This document shows, piece by piece, positions 1 to 7,715 of a DNA stretch of 64,000 nt. The first letter of the stretch is position 1; every line of letters starts with the position of its first letter. The notes below the pieces were generated by a model, which worked only from the letters and a program-made list of their open reading frames with translations, was not told the origin of the DNA and searched no databases. The stretch is from assembly GCA_934401915.1 (NCBI GenBank), contig CAKRSV010000011.1:33015-97014 (forward strand). Reading direction: 5' to 3'. The stretch comes from an uncultured Lachnospiraceae bacterium. GTDB taxonomy: Bacteria > Bacillota > Clostridia > Lachnospirales > Lachnospiraceae. Both the position numbers and the translations under genes were made by a program.

Positions 1-1274
1 ACTCTGCCAAGGTATGCCGCCAGCACCAGCAGCATTCCCCGGTTCAGCACCACCATGTTGCTGCCCCAGACATAATCCTCCGGCTCCATCGCCACATCAT
101 ACCCGGATTTTTCTCCGATCTCCACAAGTCTGTCAGCCTCATGGTATACCTTATTTTGCAAAAAGGCAATGGTTTCGCCATCCGCACTTCCTTTTTCATC
201 CGTCAAAAGTGCCAGCGCCGCAAACCCGGACACATCTGTCCAGCCAAAGTCGATAAAGGAAAGATCCTCCTTCAAAAGCTCTGCGATCTGCGCCTGGTAC
301 TTCTTCTCGCCAGTGGTCACAAGCAGCTCTGCCGCCGCCCACAGCCTTTCATCCCGGTCGCAGTCGTCATCGTATTCACCTGTGTTGCAGCCCTCCGGGT
401 TGTGAAAGCCGACATACTCCGGATGCTTTTCCAGCCACTCCTCCGCGCGCAGCGCCGCCTCCAGCATCCGGTCCGCAAAAGCCTCGTCCACCGGTTGGTA
501 TACCCTCGATGCAAGCGCCATAGCCGCCGCATAGTCAGCCGTAGCCATGGACGATACCGGGAACAGGTAAAACTGCGCCAGATCCTCCTGCGGCATGATA
601 AAGTCCGCATGACGCTGCGAAGTCAGCTTGTGATACGCCCCGCCATTTTCATCCTGCATCTTGAGCATCCACTCCAGCTCATAGCGACATTCGTTCAGAA
701 CATCCGGCACGCCGTTGCCGGACTCCGGTATCCGGATCTCCTCCTGAAATGCCTCCGGAAACATCTGATACGCGTAAAGCAGATGCCCGACCGCCACCGC
801 CGCAGGAGAAATGTATCTTCCGTAATCGCCCGCATCATGCCAGCCGCCTTTGACCTCGCGGACAACGCTGTGATCTTCCCACAGCACTGCCTCCCCCATA
901 TGACAGCAGGGGTGCTCATACACGCCGGCATACTTCTTGTCGAGCGCACAGCCACAGCGCTGAAAATACAATGCCTTTATCAGGTCTTTTCTCAGCTCTC
1001 CGTAAACGTGCTTCCCGATCACAAACGTGTGGGATCTCTCACCCAGCTCATTTTCCAGACAATATCTGCCCGGCTGTGTAACCTCTGAAAAGTCCGCGGT
1101 CGTCACCCGGTCCCCCGACGCCGGATCCAGCCCTCTGTCCATGCCTTTTCCCCGGTAAACCGTCTCCTCCTTTTCCGCGTCCATGCGGATCACACAAAAT
1201 TCCTTTCCCGACGTCATTGCCGCCCTCTTGCGTGCCGACGCCAGATAACCTACCTGATCACAATAAATTGCCAT
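1..1274 (-). CDS. Glycoside hydrolase family 9 (endoglucanase-type), C-terminus cut by window edge
   Basis: Partial: 424 codons are present, starting at the ATG at 1274 behind GGAGG (1285-1289), and the frame runs off the window start. Residues 1-88 look like the immunoglobulin-like N-terminal domain of GH9 enzymes (DQVGYL near the start, then VTTADFSEV). The catalytic domain follows, with the hallmark GGWHDAGDYG at 143-152, whose two Asp residues activate the nucleophilic water, and a Cys/His cluster HPCCH at 121-125. The catalytic Glu would lie beyond the window. There is no signal peptide, so it should act in the cytoplasm on imported beta-glucan oligosaccharides rather than on polymers. 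It lies 28 bp downstream of the ABC-F gene on the same strand. Family call is firm; substrate is unknown. Confidence 0.88.
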   Translation of the reverse strand, partial: MAIYCDQVGYLASARKRAAMTSGKEFCVIRMDAEKEETVYRGKGMDRGLDPASGDRVTTADFSEVTQPGRYCLENELGERSHTFVIGKHVYGELRKDLIKALYFQRCGCALDKKYAGVYEHPCCHMGEAVLWEDHSVVREVKGGWHDAGDYGRYISPAAVAVGHLLYAYQMFPEAFQEEIRIPESGNGVPDVLNECRYELEWMLKMQDENGGAYHKLTSQRHADFIMPQEDLAQFYLFPVSSMATADYAAAMALASRVYQPVDEAFADRMLEAALRAEEWLEKHPEYVGFHNPEGCNTGEYDDDCDRDERLWAAAELLVTTGEKKYQAQIAELLKEDLSFIDFGWTDVSGFAALALLTDEKGSADGETIAFLQNKVYHEADRLVEIGEKSGYDVAMEPEDYVWGSNMVVLNRGMLLVLAAYLGR

Positions 1275-1302
1275 ACCCCATATCCTCCATTTCCTGTTCT
1301 TT

Positions 1303-2859
1303 CTATACCATTCTCGTTGTCCACTTCGTGCAGTCCCAGACGTCTGTAGCAAGTCCCTCATAAAACTCAGGCTCATGGCATACCATCAGAATACTTCCCT
1401 TGTATTCCAAAAGCGCCCGCTTCAGCTCCTCCTTGGCGTCCACATCCAGATGGTTGGTCGGCTCATCCAGCACCAGCAGATTGCTCGGCTTGTTGATCAG
1501 CTTACACAGCCTGACCTTTGCCTGCTCGCCGCCGCTGAGCACCTTGACCTTGCTCTCGATATGTTTGGTCGTCAGACCGCATTTGGCAAGCGCTGACCGC
1601 ACCTCATACTGCGTAAATCCCGGAAATTCTTTCCAGATCTCCTCGATACAGGTCGTGTTCACATCCTGGCTCATCTCCTGCTCAAAATAGCCGATCTCCA
1701 GATAATCGCCCTGCTCCACCTCCCCGGACAGCGGCGGGATCAGACCGAGGATGCTTTTCAGCAGCGTCGTCTTACCGATTCCGTTCGCACCGGTCAGGAC
1801 GATCTTTTCCCCTCTCTCCATCTCCAGATTCAGCACCCCGGACAGCGGCTCATCGTAGCCGATCACAAGCTCCTTTGTCCGGAAAAGATACCTTCCCGGC
1901 GTGCGCGCCTCCTTGAAACAAAACTCCGGCTTCGGCTTCTCAGCCGCCAGCTCGATCACATCCATCTTATCCAGCTTCTTCTGCCGGGACATCGCCATAT
2001 TCCTGGTCGCCACACGTGCCTTGTTCCGCGCTACAAAATCCTTCAGCTCGGCGATCTCCTTCTGTTGCTTATTATAAGCCGCTTCCTGCTGCGATTTTTT
2101 CATCTCGTAGACCTCGCGGAACTTGTCATAATCCCCGACATAACGGTTCAGCTCCTGATTGTCCATATGATAAATGATATTGATCACGCTGTTCAGAAAA
2201 GGAATGTCATGCGAGATCAGAATAAAGGCGTTTTCATACTCGTTCAGATACCTTTTCAGCCATTCAATATGTTCCGCATCCAAGTAGTTAGTCGGCTCAT
2301 CCAGAAGCAGAATGTCCGGCTTTTCCAGCAAAAGTTTTCCAAGCAGCACCTTCGTCCTCTGTCCGCCGCTCAGATCCGTCACGTCCCTGTCCAGTCCCAG
2401 ATCCAGCAGTCCAAGAGCCCTCGCAACCTCCTCGACCTTGGCGTCGATCATGTAGAAGTCATGCAGCGTGAGCATATCCTGGATCGTCCCCAGTTCCTCC
2501 ATGTACGCCTCCAGCTCCTGCTCGTCGGCTTCTCCCATGCGGTCGCAGATTTCATTCATCCGTGTCTCCATTTCAAACAGAAAATCAAACGCGCTGGCGA
2601 GAACCTCCCGGATACTCATTCCTTTTTGCAGTACCGTGTGCTGATCCAGATAGCCTACGCGCACATTCTTCGCCCACTCGATCTTCCCCTCATCCGGCTG
2701 CAATCTGCCGGTAATGATATTCATAAAAGTAGACTTGCCTTCTCCGTTCGCGCCGATCAGCCCGATATGTTCTCCTTTCAGCAGCCGAAAAGACACGTTA
2801 TGAAAAATCGCTCTGTCCCCAAATCCATGCGACAGCTCTTCCACATTCAAAATACTCAT
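1303..2859 (-). CDS. ABC-F family ATPase (ribosome-associated)
   Basis: 518 aa with two complete nucleotide-binding domains in one chain and no membrane segments, which is the ABC-F layout. Walker A motifs GANGEGKST (about residue 37) and GANGIGKTT (about 354), signature LSGGQ and LSGGEQ, and Walker B LLLDEPTNYLD and LVLDEPTNHLD are all intact. A charged inter-domain linker around 245-300 corresponds to the P-site tRNA interaction motif. ABC-F proteins bind the ribosomal E site and rescue stalled or antibiotic-bound ribosomes; the length and linker resemble the YkpA/YbiT group rather than a dedicated resistance factor. The short 5' region has AT-rich sequence only. Specific function cannot be read from the sequence. 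Confidence 0.93.
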   Translation of the reverse strand: MSILNVEELSHGFGDRAIFHNVSFRLLKGEHIGLIGANGEGKSTFMNIITGRLQPDEGKIEWAKNVRVGYLDQHTVLQKGMSIREVLASAFDFLFEMETRMNEICDRMGEADEQELEAYMEELGTIQDMLTLHDFYMIDAKVEEVARALGLLDLGLDRDVTDLSGGQRTKVLLGKLLLEKPDILLLDEPTNYLDAEHIEWLKRYLNEYENAFILISHDIPFLNSVINIIYHMDNQELNRYVGDYDKFREVYEMKKSQQEAAYNKQQKEIAELKDFVARNKARVATRNMAMSRQKKLDKMDVIELAAEKPKPEFCFKEARTPGRYLFRTKELVIGYDEPLSGVLNLEMERGEKIVLTGANGIGKTTLLKSILGLIPPLSGEVEQGDYLEIGYFEQEMSQDVNTTCIEEIWKEFPGFTQYEVRSALAKCGLTTKHIESKVKVLSGGEQAKVRLCKLINKPSNLLVLDEPTNHLDVDAKEELKRALLEYKGSILMVCHEPEFYEGLATDVWDCTKWTTRMV

Positions 2860-3164
2860 CTGTTTTCCTCATTTCTATTCTTGTTCCGCTTTTCCTGTCT
2901 ATCAGGACGCCTGTTACCAGTATGCGAAAACATCCCGGGAAAGTCAACTTTCTTTTCTGTTGTTCATACGGCGTCGGTATTTCAAATTGTTGTGATCTAT
3001 TTGATCATTCGACAAAATACGGTAAAGTTCAACTGGATTTGTCGCACTAAAATTGTAATATATATTGGTCCTGGACCGAATACAATCCGCCATTTGGCAC
3101 CGCAAAAAGTGCCCAAAAGATCGTATCAGCCTCTGAACCTCGGTTATATGGGATTTGTTCGAAC

Positions 3165-3536
3165 ATGGAATTTGGAATTTTTCTGACAAAATTGAGAAAA
3201 GAACGAGGGATCCTGCAGAAGGATCTCGCCAACTACCTGAATGTGTCCGTATCTACAATATCGAATTATGAGAAAGACGTTCATCTGCCGGATCTGGATA
3301 CTCTTGTGCGAATCGCGGACTATTTCGACGTATCAACAGACTATCTGTTGCAGAGAACGGACTGCTATCTGAAAATGGATACGCTCAACCGCCCTATCGC
3401 GCCGGAACATGAATACACGCTTGGGGATCTGGTCAACTTTGCATCCGACATGAACGAGCAGAGCGCGGAGCTGCTCCTCAGTTACTGTCACCTGCTGGTA
3501 CGCCATGACACGCAGCAGAATTGCAAGGAGAAATAA
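3165..3536 (+). CDS. XRE-family transcriptional regulator
   Basis: 123 aa. Residues 5-60 form a Cro/C1-type helix-turn-helix (LRKERGILQKDLANYLNVSV, then STISNYEK), ending with the typical DYLL segment at about 57-60. The C-terminal half is a short helical tail of unknown role. Such stand-alone small XRE proteins are common repressors in Clostridia, often acting on their own promoter. It is divergent from the ABC-F gene, with about 300 bp between the two starts. The start follows a weak purine stretch, so a few residues either way are possible. Target unknown. Confidence 0.85.
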   Translation: MEFGIFLTKLRKERGILQKDLANYLNVSVSTISNYEKDVHLPDLDTLVRIADYFDVSTDYLLQRTDCYLKMDTLNRPIAPEHEYTLGDLVNFASDMNEQSAELLLSYCHLLVRHDTQQNCKEK

Positions 3537-3592
3537 GGGGATGTGAGACAAAATGAGGCGTTTAAACCGCCCCGCCGTTAGATTCGCACTTT

Positions 3593-3660
3593 TAACTGTC
3601 TCACTTAGGGCTGAGATACACCCACTCATAACTGTCTCAGTTGAAGGTCGAGATATACCT
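3593..3660. repeat. Two tandem 36-bp units, each with an internal inverted repeat
   Basis: Units starting at 3593 and 3629 share TAACTGTCTCA, then a variable centre, then GAGATAYACC; a partial third copy begins about 3665 (TTAAGTCTCA). In each unit TCTCA and TGAGA (or CGAGA) can pair to give a small hairpin, and TGTCTCAC is also the complement of GTGAGACA at 3543. The element fills part of the 380-bp gap 3537-3916, which otherwise contains AT-rich sequence and the terminator at 3782. Two units are too few for a CRISPR array. Function unknown. Confidence 0.5.
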
Positions 3661-3781
3661 GCTGTTAAGTCTCAAAGGACTTATGCTATGTATAGGATAT
3701 GAAATAATTGTTTAATCAGCAACTATTATTTTACCTCTTTAATTTTATGTAGGCAATTAAATTTCTATGAAATAAAGATAT

Positions 3782-3826
3782 AAAATCCCCATACATCTGC
3801 TTGACGGCATTTGTATGGGGATTTTG
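3782..3826. terminator. Bidirectional intrinsic terminator
   Basis: Perfect 14-bp stem (AAAATCCCCATACA at 3782-3795 with its complement at 3812-3825) around a 16-nt loop, with A-rich and T-rich ends that supply a T tract in both directions. It lies between the XRE gene (+) and the BlaR1-like gene (-), which end toward each other, so it can serve both. Confidence 0.88.
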
Positions 3827-3916
3827 TAATATCAAACCGCACCTTTCGCTCTCTTCTTTGCCTGTCCATGATGTCAACGAACCAAAGAGGCGGCAAGATA
3901 TTCTAATATGATAATA

Positions 3917-5305
3917 CTACTTCATAAAGGTTCCTTCTACATGAATTTCTTCATCATTAGGATTGGTGACAAAAAAGAAATATCTTGAATTTTTTTCAAT
4001 TTCAAACGTATGCGCCATAGTGCCCTTGCCTACCACATATATCGAATAATCGAAATTATCATTAACGCCTGTCCAATATTCTAAATCCTCTGGTGTTCCT
4101 TGTAAAGCTATGGTAACCTGCGATCCCTCCTGCATCCGAAAGCCGGTAGTCATATACGTTCTTTGCGCTGGTATATCCCATTCCAAAAAAGTTGTCCCTC
4201 GTGCTACCCCAAAGTTCTCCAGGTCAACCATCACCACGGTATCTGGATCTATTCCATTTTCTAAAATAAATTCTTCTAATTGTTTCTGCTCTGTCGTATC
4301 CTGTGTAAACTCACTAGTTTCCATTACCACATCTTGATAAGAACCCGTCAAAGCATCACCTGCTGCTATTGCCGTCATACTGCTTCCTAAGATAAAACAC
4401 GCAGATAACGCAACCACAACACTCTTTTTCATCTTCTTACCTTCCAGCTCCATCCTCATACACAACACTCTCCTCTCATAGTTCTTTGCAGTGTTAACTA
4501 ATGCAAACAGATGCGGTCTATCCTTCTGCTTTCCTGTCTGCATCATGTCAAATATGGTCTGGAAATACTGTTTTTCATGGGCCTTCACTTCATCCATCCC
4601 GCATACTAATCGGTCACAGGATTCCTCACAGATCAACATTGCCCATTCAAGTACAAAATATGCGCCCGGATTAAAGCCATGAATAAATTTCACCGCCATG
4701 CACCATGATTTGAGCCACATATCCTTCTCTTTGTAATGCCCAAGTTCATGGCTAAGCACCAGTCTTGCCTCATCTTCGGTATACACGATAAACGGCAGCA
4801 TCACCGTCGGGCCACCACAGCTTGTATAGCATGGAATCTCGATCAGGTCATTGCGGCACAACTGGATCTTTCCGGCTATCCCCATCTGTTCACAGATCGC
4901 GTCGAAAAGAGCCTGTATCCGCATATCCTCCTCCGGAATATTGCCCATGCAGACCTCCCGCCATTTTAAATAGCGATATAGATGAAATATCATCAGCAGT
5001 ATCATCGCAACAATCCAAATGCAACCAAACACATACAGCATCATTTTTATTTTAGGAGTTGCATAGAAGAACACTACCCTTTTAGCTTCTCCAGACATGT
5101 GCGCAGTTGCTCTATAGTCTATACACTTCCACAGATATATGACTGGCACACTATACGCTATAAGTATGACTCTGAGACAAAATCTTTTCCACAGGACGCG
5201 CCCTTCGAACCATCTGTTCCAAAAGTACAGTCCCACACAGAGAAAGATCGTTCCCGTCATGTCCGTCAACAGCAAGGCTATGGACAGATTAGTTATCCAT
5301 TCCAT
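3917..5305 (-). CDS. BlaR1/MecR1-type membrane metalloprotease (M56) with a non-penicillin-binding sensor tail
   Basis: 462 aa. The N-terminus has four predicted membrane segments (about 5-28, 42-60, 78-84 region and 88-110), then an M56 zinc protease domain with HELGH at 186-190 (SHELGHYKEKD). A further membrane segment lies at about 295-315, followed by a roughly 145-residue extracytoplasmic domain. In BlaR1/MecR1 this last domain is a penicillin-binding sensor; here it has none of the Ser-x-x-Lys/KTG landmarks I would expect and instead looks like a small beta-rich domain, so the inducer is probably not a beta-lactam. It overlaps the upstream BlaI-type repressor gene by 17 bp, so the two are translationally coupled and presumably work as sensor-protease and its cleavable repressor. 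Confidence 0.86.
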   Translation of the reverse strand: MEWITNLSIALLLTDMTGTIFLCVGLYFWNRWFEGRVLWKRFCLRVILIAYSVPVIYLWKCIDYRATAHMSGEAKRVVFFYATPKIKMMLYVFGCIWIVAMILLMIFHLYRYLKWREVCMGNIPEEDMRIQALFDAICEQMGIAGKIQLCRNDLIEIPCYTSCGGPTVMLPFIVYTEDEARLVLSHELGHYKEKDMWLKSWCMAVKFIHGFNPGAYFVLEWAMLICEESCDRLVCGMDEVKAHEKQYFQTIFDMMQTGKQKDRPHLFALVNTAKNYERRVLCMRMELEGKKMKKSVVVALSACFILGSSMTAIAAGDALTGSYQDVVMETSEFTQDTTEQKQLEEFILENGIDPDTVVMVDLENFGVARGTTFLEWDIPAQRTYMTTGFRMQEGSQVTIALQGTPEDLEYWTGVNDNFDYSIYVVGKGTMAHTFEIEKNSRYFFFVTNPNDEEIHVEGTFMK

Positions 5306-5669
5306 CGATCAGCTTTTGTATCCTTTCCACCTCGTCCTCGCGCAGCGGTCTTTCTTCTGCCAAAGCGCACAGGAATTCATCTGCATTGCTATGATTCCAG
5401 AAATTAACATAGTCGTTCGTCAACTGTCCCTTGTATGTGTCCAGCGGAACCAGAATCTGATAGAAAAATACACGTCCCTGACGATAATGTCTCAGATATC
5501 CCTTTTTCACAAGGCGGGCGAGGAAGGTAGAAACCGTCTGCGGTTTCCAGTTCTTCTTATACTTTTCATTAACACGAGACATTACCTCCATGAGGCTCAG
5601 TTCTTCTTCAGCGTCCCACACGGTCTTCATAACCAATTCTTCACAATCTGTTAATTTTTCCAGTTTCAT
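5289..5669 (-). CDS. BlaI/MecI-family winged-helix repressor
   Basis: 126 aa from the ATG at 5669, chosen because GGAGG sits 9 nt upstream; an upstream in-frame start at 5711 would add 14 atypical residues and has no good site. The sequence begins KLTDCEELVMKTVWDAEEEL, then a winged helix (RLVKKGYLRHYRQGRVFFY) and a C-terminal dimerisation region, as in BlaI and MecI. In that family the dimer represses its own operon and is cleaved when the partner M56 protein senses ligand. The partner gene follows with a 17-bp overlap. Confidence 0.92.
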   Translation of the reverse strand: MKLEKLTDCEELVMKTVWDAEEELSLMEVMSRVNEKYKKNWKPQTVSTFLARLVKKGYLRHYRQGRVFFYQILVPLDTYKGQLTNDYVNFWNHSNADEFLCALAEERPLREDEVERIQKLIDGMDN

Positions 5670-5699
5670 AACAATAAACCTCCAGTTATTTCCAAGTTT

Positions 5700-5717
5700 A
5701 CCATTTATCATAATGGT
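5700..5717. promoter_or_regulatory. Candidate operator of the blaI-like/blaR-like operon
   Basis: Inverted repeat ACCATT-N6-AATGGT about 31 bp upstream of the repressor start. On the minus strand TTGAAG and TACCAT with 17 bp between them could be the -35 and -10, which would put this repeat over the -10 and start site, where a repressor would act. The half-site differs from the TACA/TGTA motif of staphylococcal BlaI, so this is a positional inference. Confidence 0.4.
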
Positions 5718-5838
5718 ATCTAATAATATGCTCTACTTCAATACTATTTGATTATTCGTGGAATATCAAGTAAAAAAAGTTGTAAATTTTAGGTTTAATG
5801 AACTTACCGCGTAGTTTTCATCTAAGCCTTTTTGACGT

Positions 5839-6735
5839 TTACTCCTTCATCCGAAGCATAATATTATCATAATATTCTTTGTTTATTTCGAAACCGATAT
5901 AATCTCTTTTCAAGTTTTTAGCTGCCACCAATGTTGTTCCACATCCACAGAACGGATCCAGCACCGTCTGCCCCTCTTTTGTGACCATGGCAATCAAAAT
6001 TTCCATAAGTCCTACTGCTTTCTGAGTCGGGTGCAATCCCCTGTCAGATTTTTCTGTCTGTACTTTTAGAATATTCGAACATACCTCTAATCCACTATTT
6101 AAAGAGACCATTTTCTTTAATACCTCTTCATTAAATGCTCCCACATCATATTTTATAATATTGTCCGTCAGCGTACTTCCCTGCGGGTAGGGCTTCATAA
6201 ACCATAAAATAGGCTCAAACAGCGGTCTGAGATTTCCAATCTTCCACCCTTCCCACTCCCTGCTTTTCTCAAGATCTCCGCGTCTGTCAAACACGCAGCT
6301 AACCCTCTGTGCTCTGTAAGCCGCCGCATCCTTTTCCCACGAGATCATGTCCTTAAAAATAAATCCTGCATCCTCCAGTGCACAGATACAGCGATGCGCC
6401 ATTCTTCTTCCGGCAAAAACGAAACAGCTCGCCCCCGGCTTTAATACTCTGAGCCATTCACCCGCCCATGAGGAGCACCATTGATAATATTCCATAGGAA
6501 TATTTTTATCAGACTGTGCCCATCCATTAAGAGGCTTTCCCCGCGTCTTAAAAACGCTTCCACATTTCTCCTGTGCCGGACTTTTTCCTAATAAAGCACT
6601 GTTCGTATTATTATGCAGCACATCCCATTCATCATAATTGATGCCATATGGAATGTCTGACAAAATCAAATGAACAGATTCAGTCTCGACTGTCTTAATT
6701 AGCTGACCAGAATCACCTAATTCTATTCTTCCCAT
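5839..6735 (-). CDS. DNA adenine/cytosine-N4 methyltransferase of a HindIII-type restriction-modification system
   Basis: 298 aa. The catalytic motif (SDIPYG, about 26-31; a DPPY variant with Ile in the second position) precedes the SAM-binding motif (LDPFCGCGTT, about 259-268), the order of beta-class amino-methyltransferases. It should methylate the exocyclic amine of a base in the recognition site and protect host DNA. The start at 6735 is behind AAGGTAGG and overlaps the end of the restriction gene by 23 bp, so the two are one operon. The methylase frame is intact while the nuclease gene is interrupted, so today it may work as an orphan methylase. Site specificity (AAGCTT in the founding member) is inferred only from the partner. 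Confidence 0.88.
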   Translation of the reverse strand: MGRIELGDSGQLIKTVETESVHLILSDIPYGINYDEWDVLHNNTNSALLGKSPAQEKCGSVFKTRGKPLNGWAQSDKNIPMEYYQWCSSWAGEWLRVLKPGASCFVFAGRRMAHRCICALEDAGFIFKDMISWEKDAAAYRAQRVSCVFDRRGDLEKSREWEGWKIGNLRPLFEPILWFMKPYPQGSTLTDNIIKYDVGAFNEEVLKKMVSLNSGLEVCSNILKVQTEKSDRGLHPTQKAVGLMEILIAMVTKEGQTVLDPFCGCGTTLVAAKNLKRDYIGFEINKEYYDNIMLRMKE

Positions 6736-7414
6736 AAATACCTACCTTCTTCGCAATATACACATCCATTTTAGGTAAAAAACAACATTTTGCATTTGCA
6801 AAGCTTAACATCTTATCTCTTGCTATCATTTGTGATGCGTTCCACAAAGACTCCAACGAAAGCGTCTCTGTTTCCTTTATTCCTCTGTCCAACAAAACAG
6901 ACATATGCTCCCAGGAAAGCAGACAGACATTATTTTCAAGGGCCTTTGAATAGATTTGACTGGTTTCCTGCGGATATTGAAAATATGGTGCCACCAAAAC
7001 CGCATATTCATTTTCTGATCCACGCCAGTCACTCAAATTGCTAACTTTGAAGTCCTTCTAATTTCTCGCCGCGCGGCTTAATCGAAAGCATTTTGCATCT
7101 GCCACCAGACTATATCGATAACCCGAAATACTTTCTGCCAGAATATCCGCGCTGTCCGCTCTTTTGTCTAACGCTCTCGCCGCAAGTCCCAGCATCCGGA
7201 AACATCTGGCAAGCACAATATCGGAAGCTTTCGAATATAATTTTTCCTCCGTAGAATCGTGTTCAATGTTTTCCGGTATCGTTCCTATTTCCCTTACAAC
7301 AGACTTAAAATCTTCGTCAGGCATCCCATCAATATAATCTCTCGTCTCTTCCGTTGCCTTTTTAAATTCTTCTGTTGAAAACACTTTAATTTTGTTAAGT
7401 AACTCTCTATACAT
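6713..7414 (-). pseudogene. HindIII-family restriction endonuclease interrupted by an in-frame amber codon
   Basis: The frame from 7414 (ATG behind AAGGAAGGG) encodes 118 aa to a TAG at 7058-7060, then stays open in the same frame for another 114 codons to 6713. The joined protein of about 233 aa carries the HindIII-type signature: VADAKCFRLSRAARN immediately before the stop, KDFKV just after it, then WRG, SQIYSKALENNVCLLSWEH. As I recall the family, the residue at the stop is Gln (NQKDFK), so one CAG-to-TAG change explains it. Probable metal-binding and catalytic residues Asp90, Asp106 and Lys108 (DAK) lie before the stop. Truncation would remove the conserved second half. Sequencing error or readthrough cannot be excluded. 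Confidence 0.8.
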
Positions 7415-7440
7415 ATGACCTATACCCTTCCTTTTAATCT

Positions 7441-7469
7441 AGTATAGAACATATGTTCTTATTTATCAA
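7441..7469 (-). promoter_or_regulatory. Restriction-modification promoter with embedded LexA/SOS-type box
   Basis: On the minus strand TTGATA (7464-7469) and TATACT (7441-7446) are separated by exactly 17 bp, giving a near-consensus sigma-A promoter 27 bp upstream of the nuclease start codon. The spacer holds the perfect 14-bp palindrome AGAACATATGTTCT (7446-7459), whose core GAAC-N4-GTTC matches the LexA box of Bacillus and Clostridia. A repressor there would block RNA polymerase directly. The rest of the gap to the MATE gene (7470-7715) is AT-rich and shows nothing else I can support. Confidence 0.65.
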
Positions 7470-7715
7470 GAAATTTCTTTATGGCATCTTCTTTTTCTCT
7501 ACAATTATCTACCTGATGCGCTTACATTTTAACATATATTATTATCATCGACCACCTCTTTCCAACAAGCATCCCGCCCCTCGTTTCCCATTTGTTGACT
7601 ACAATAAAAAGAAAAGATGTTCCCCTTCCGGGTTTTCTGTGCTATCATATGAATACTTGCCTTTCCGTGCGGAAATCGGGAGGTAAAATTAGAGAAACAG
7701 AATCGAGAAACACAT

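Noticed and set aside
141..1088. Open plus-strand frame of 315 codons over the GH9 gene
   Set aside because: Basic, Leu/Arg/His-rich translation without family features; the minus strand carries a clear GH9 protein with a ribosome site.
3593..3680. Possible CRISPR array
   Set aside because: Only two units with a partial third, no unique spacers of constant length and no cas genes anywhere in the window.
7058..7060. TAG as a recoded pyrrolysine codon
   Set aside because: No pyrrolysine genes are visible, and the family position is an ordinary Gln, so mutation is simpler.
7453..7686. Small plus-strand frame between the restriction genes and the MATE gene
   Set aside because: Very Phe/Tyr-rich and AT-driven, no ribosome site, overlaps the promoter region.
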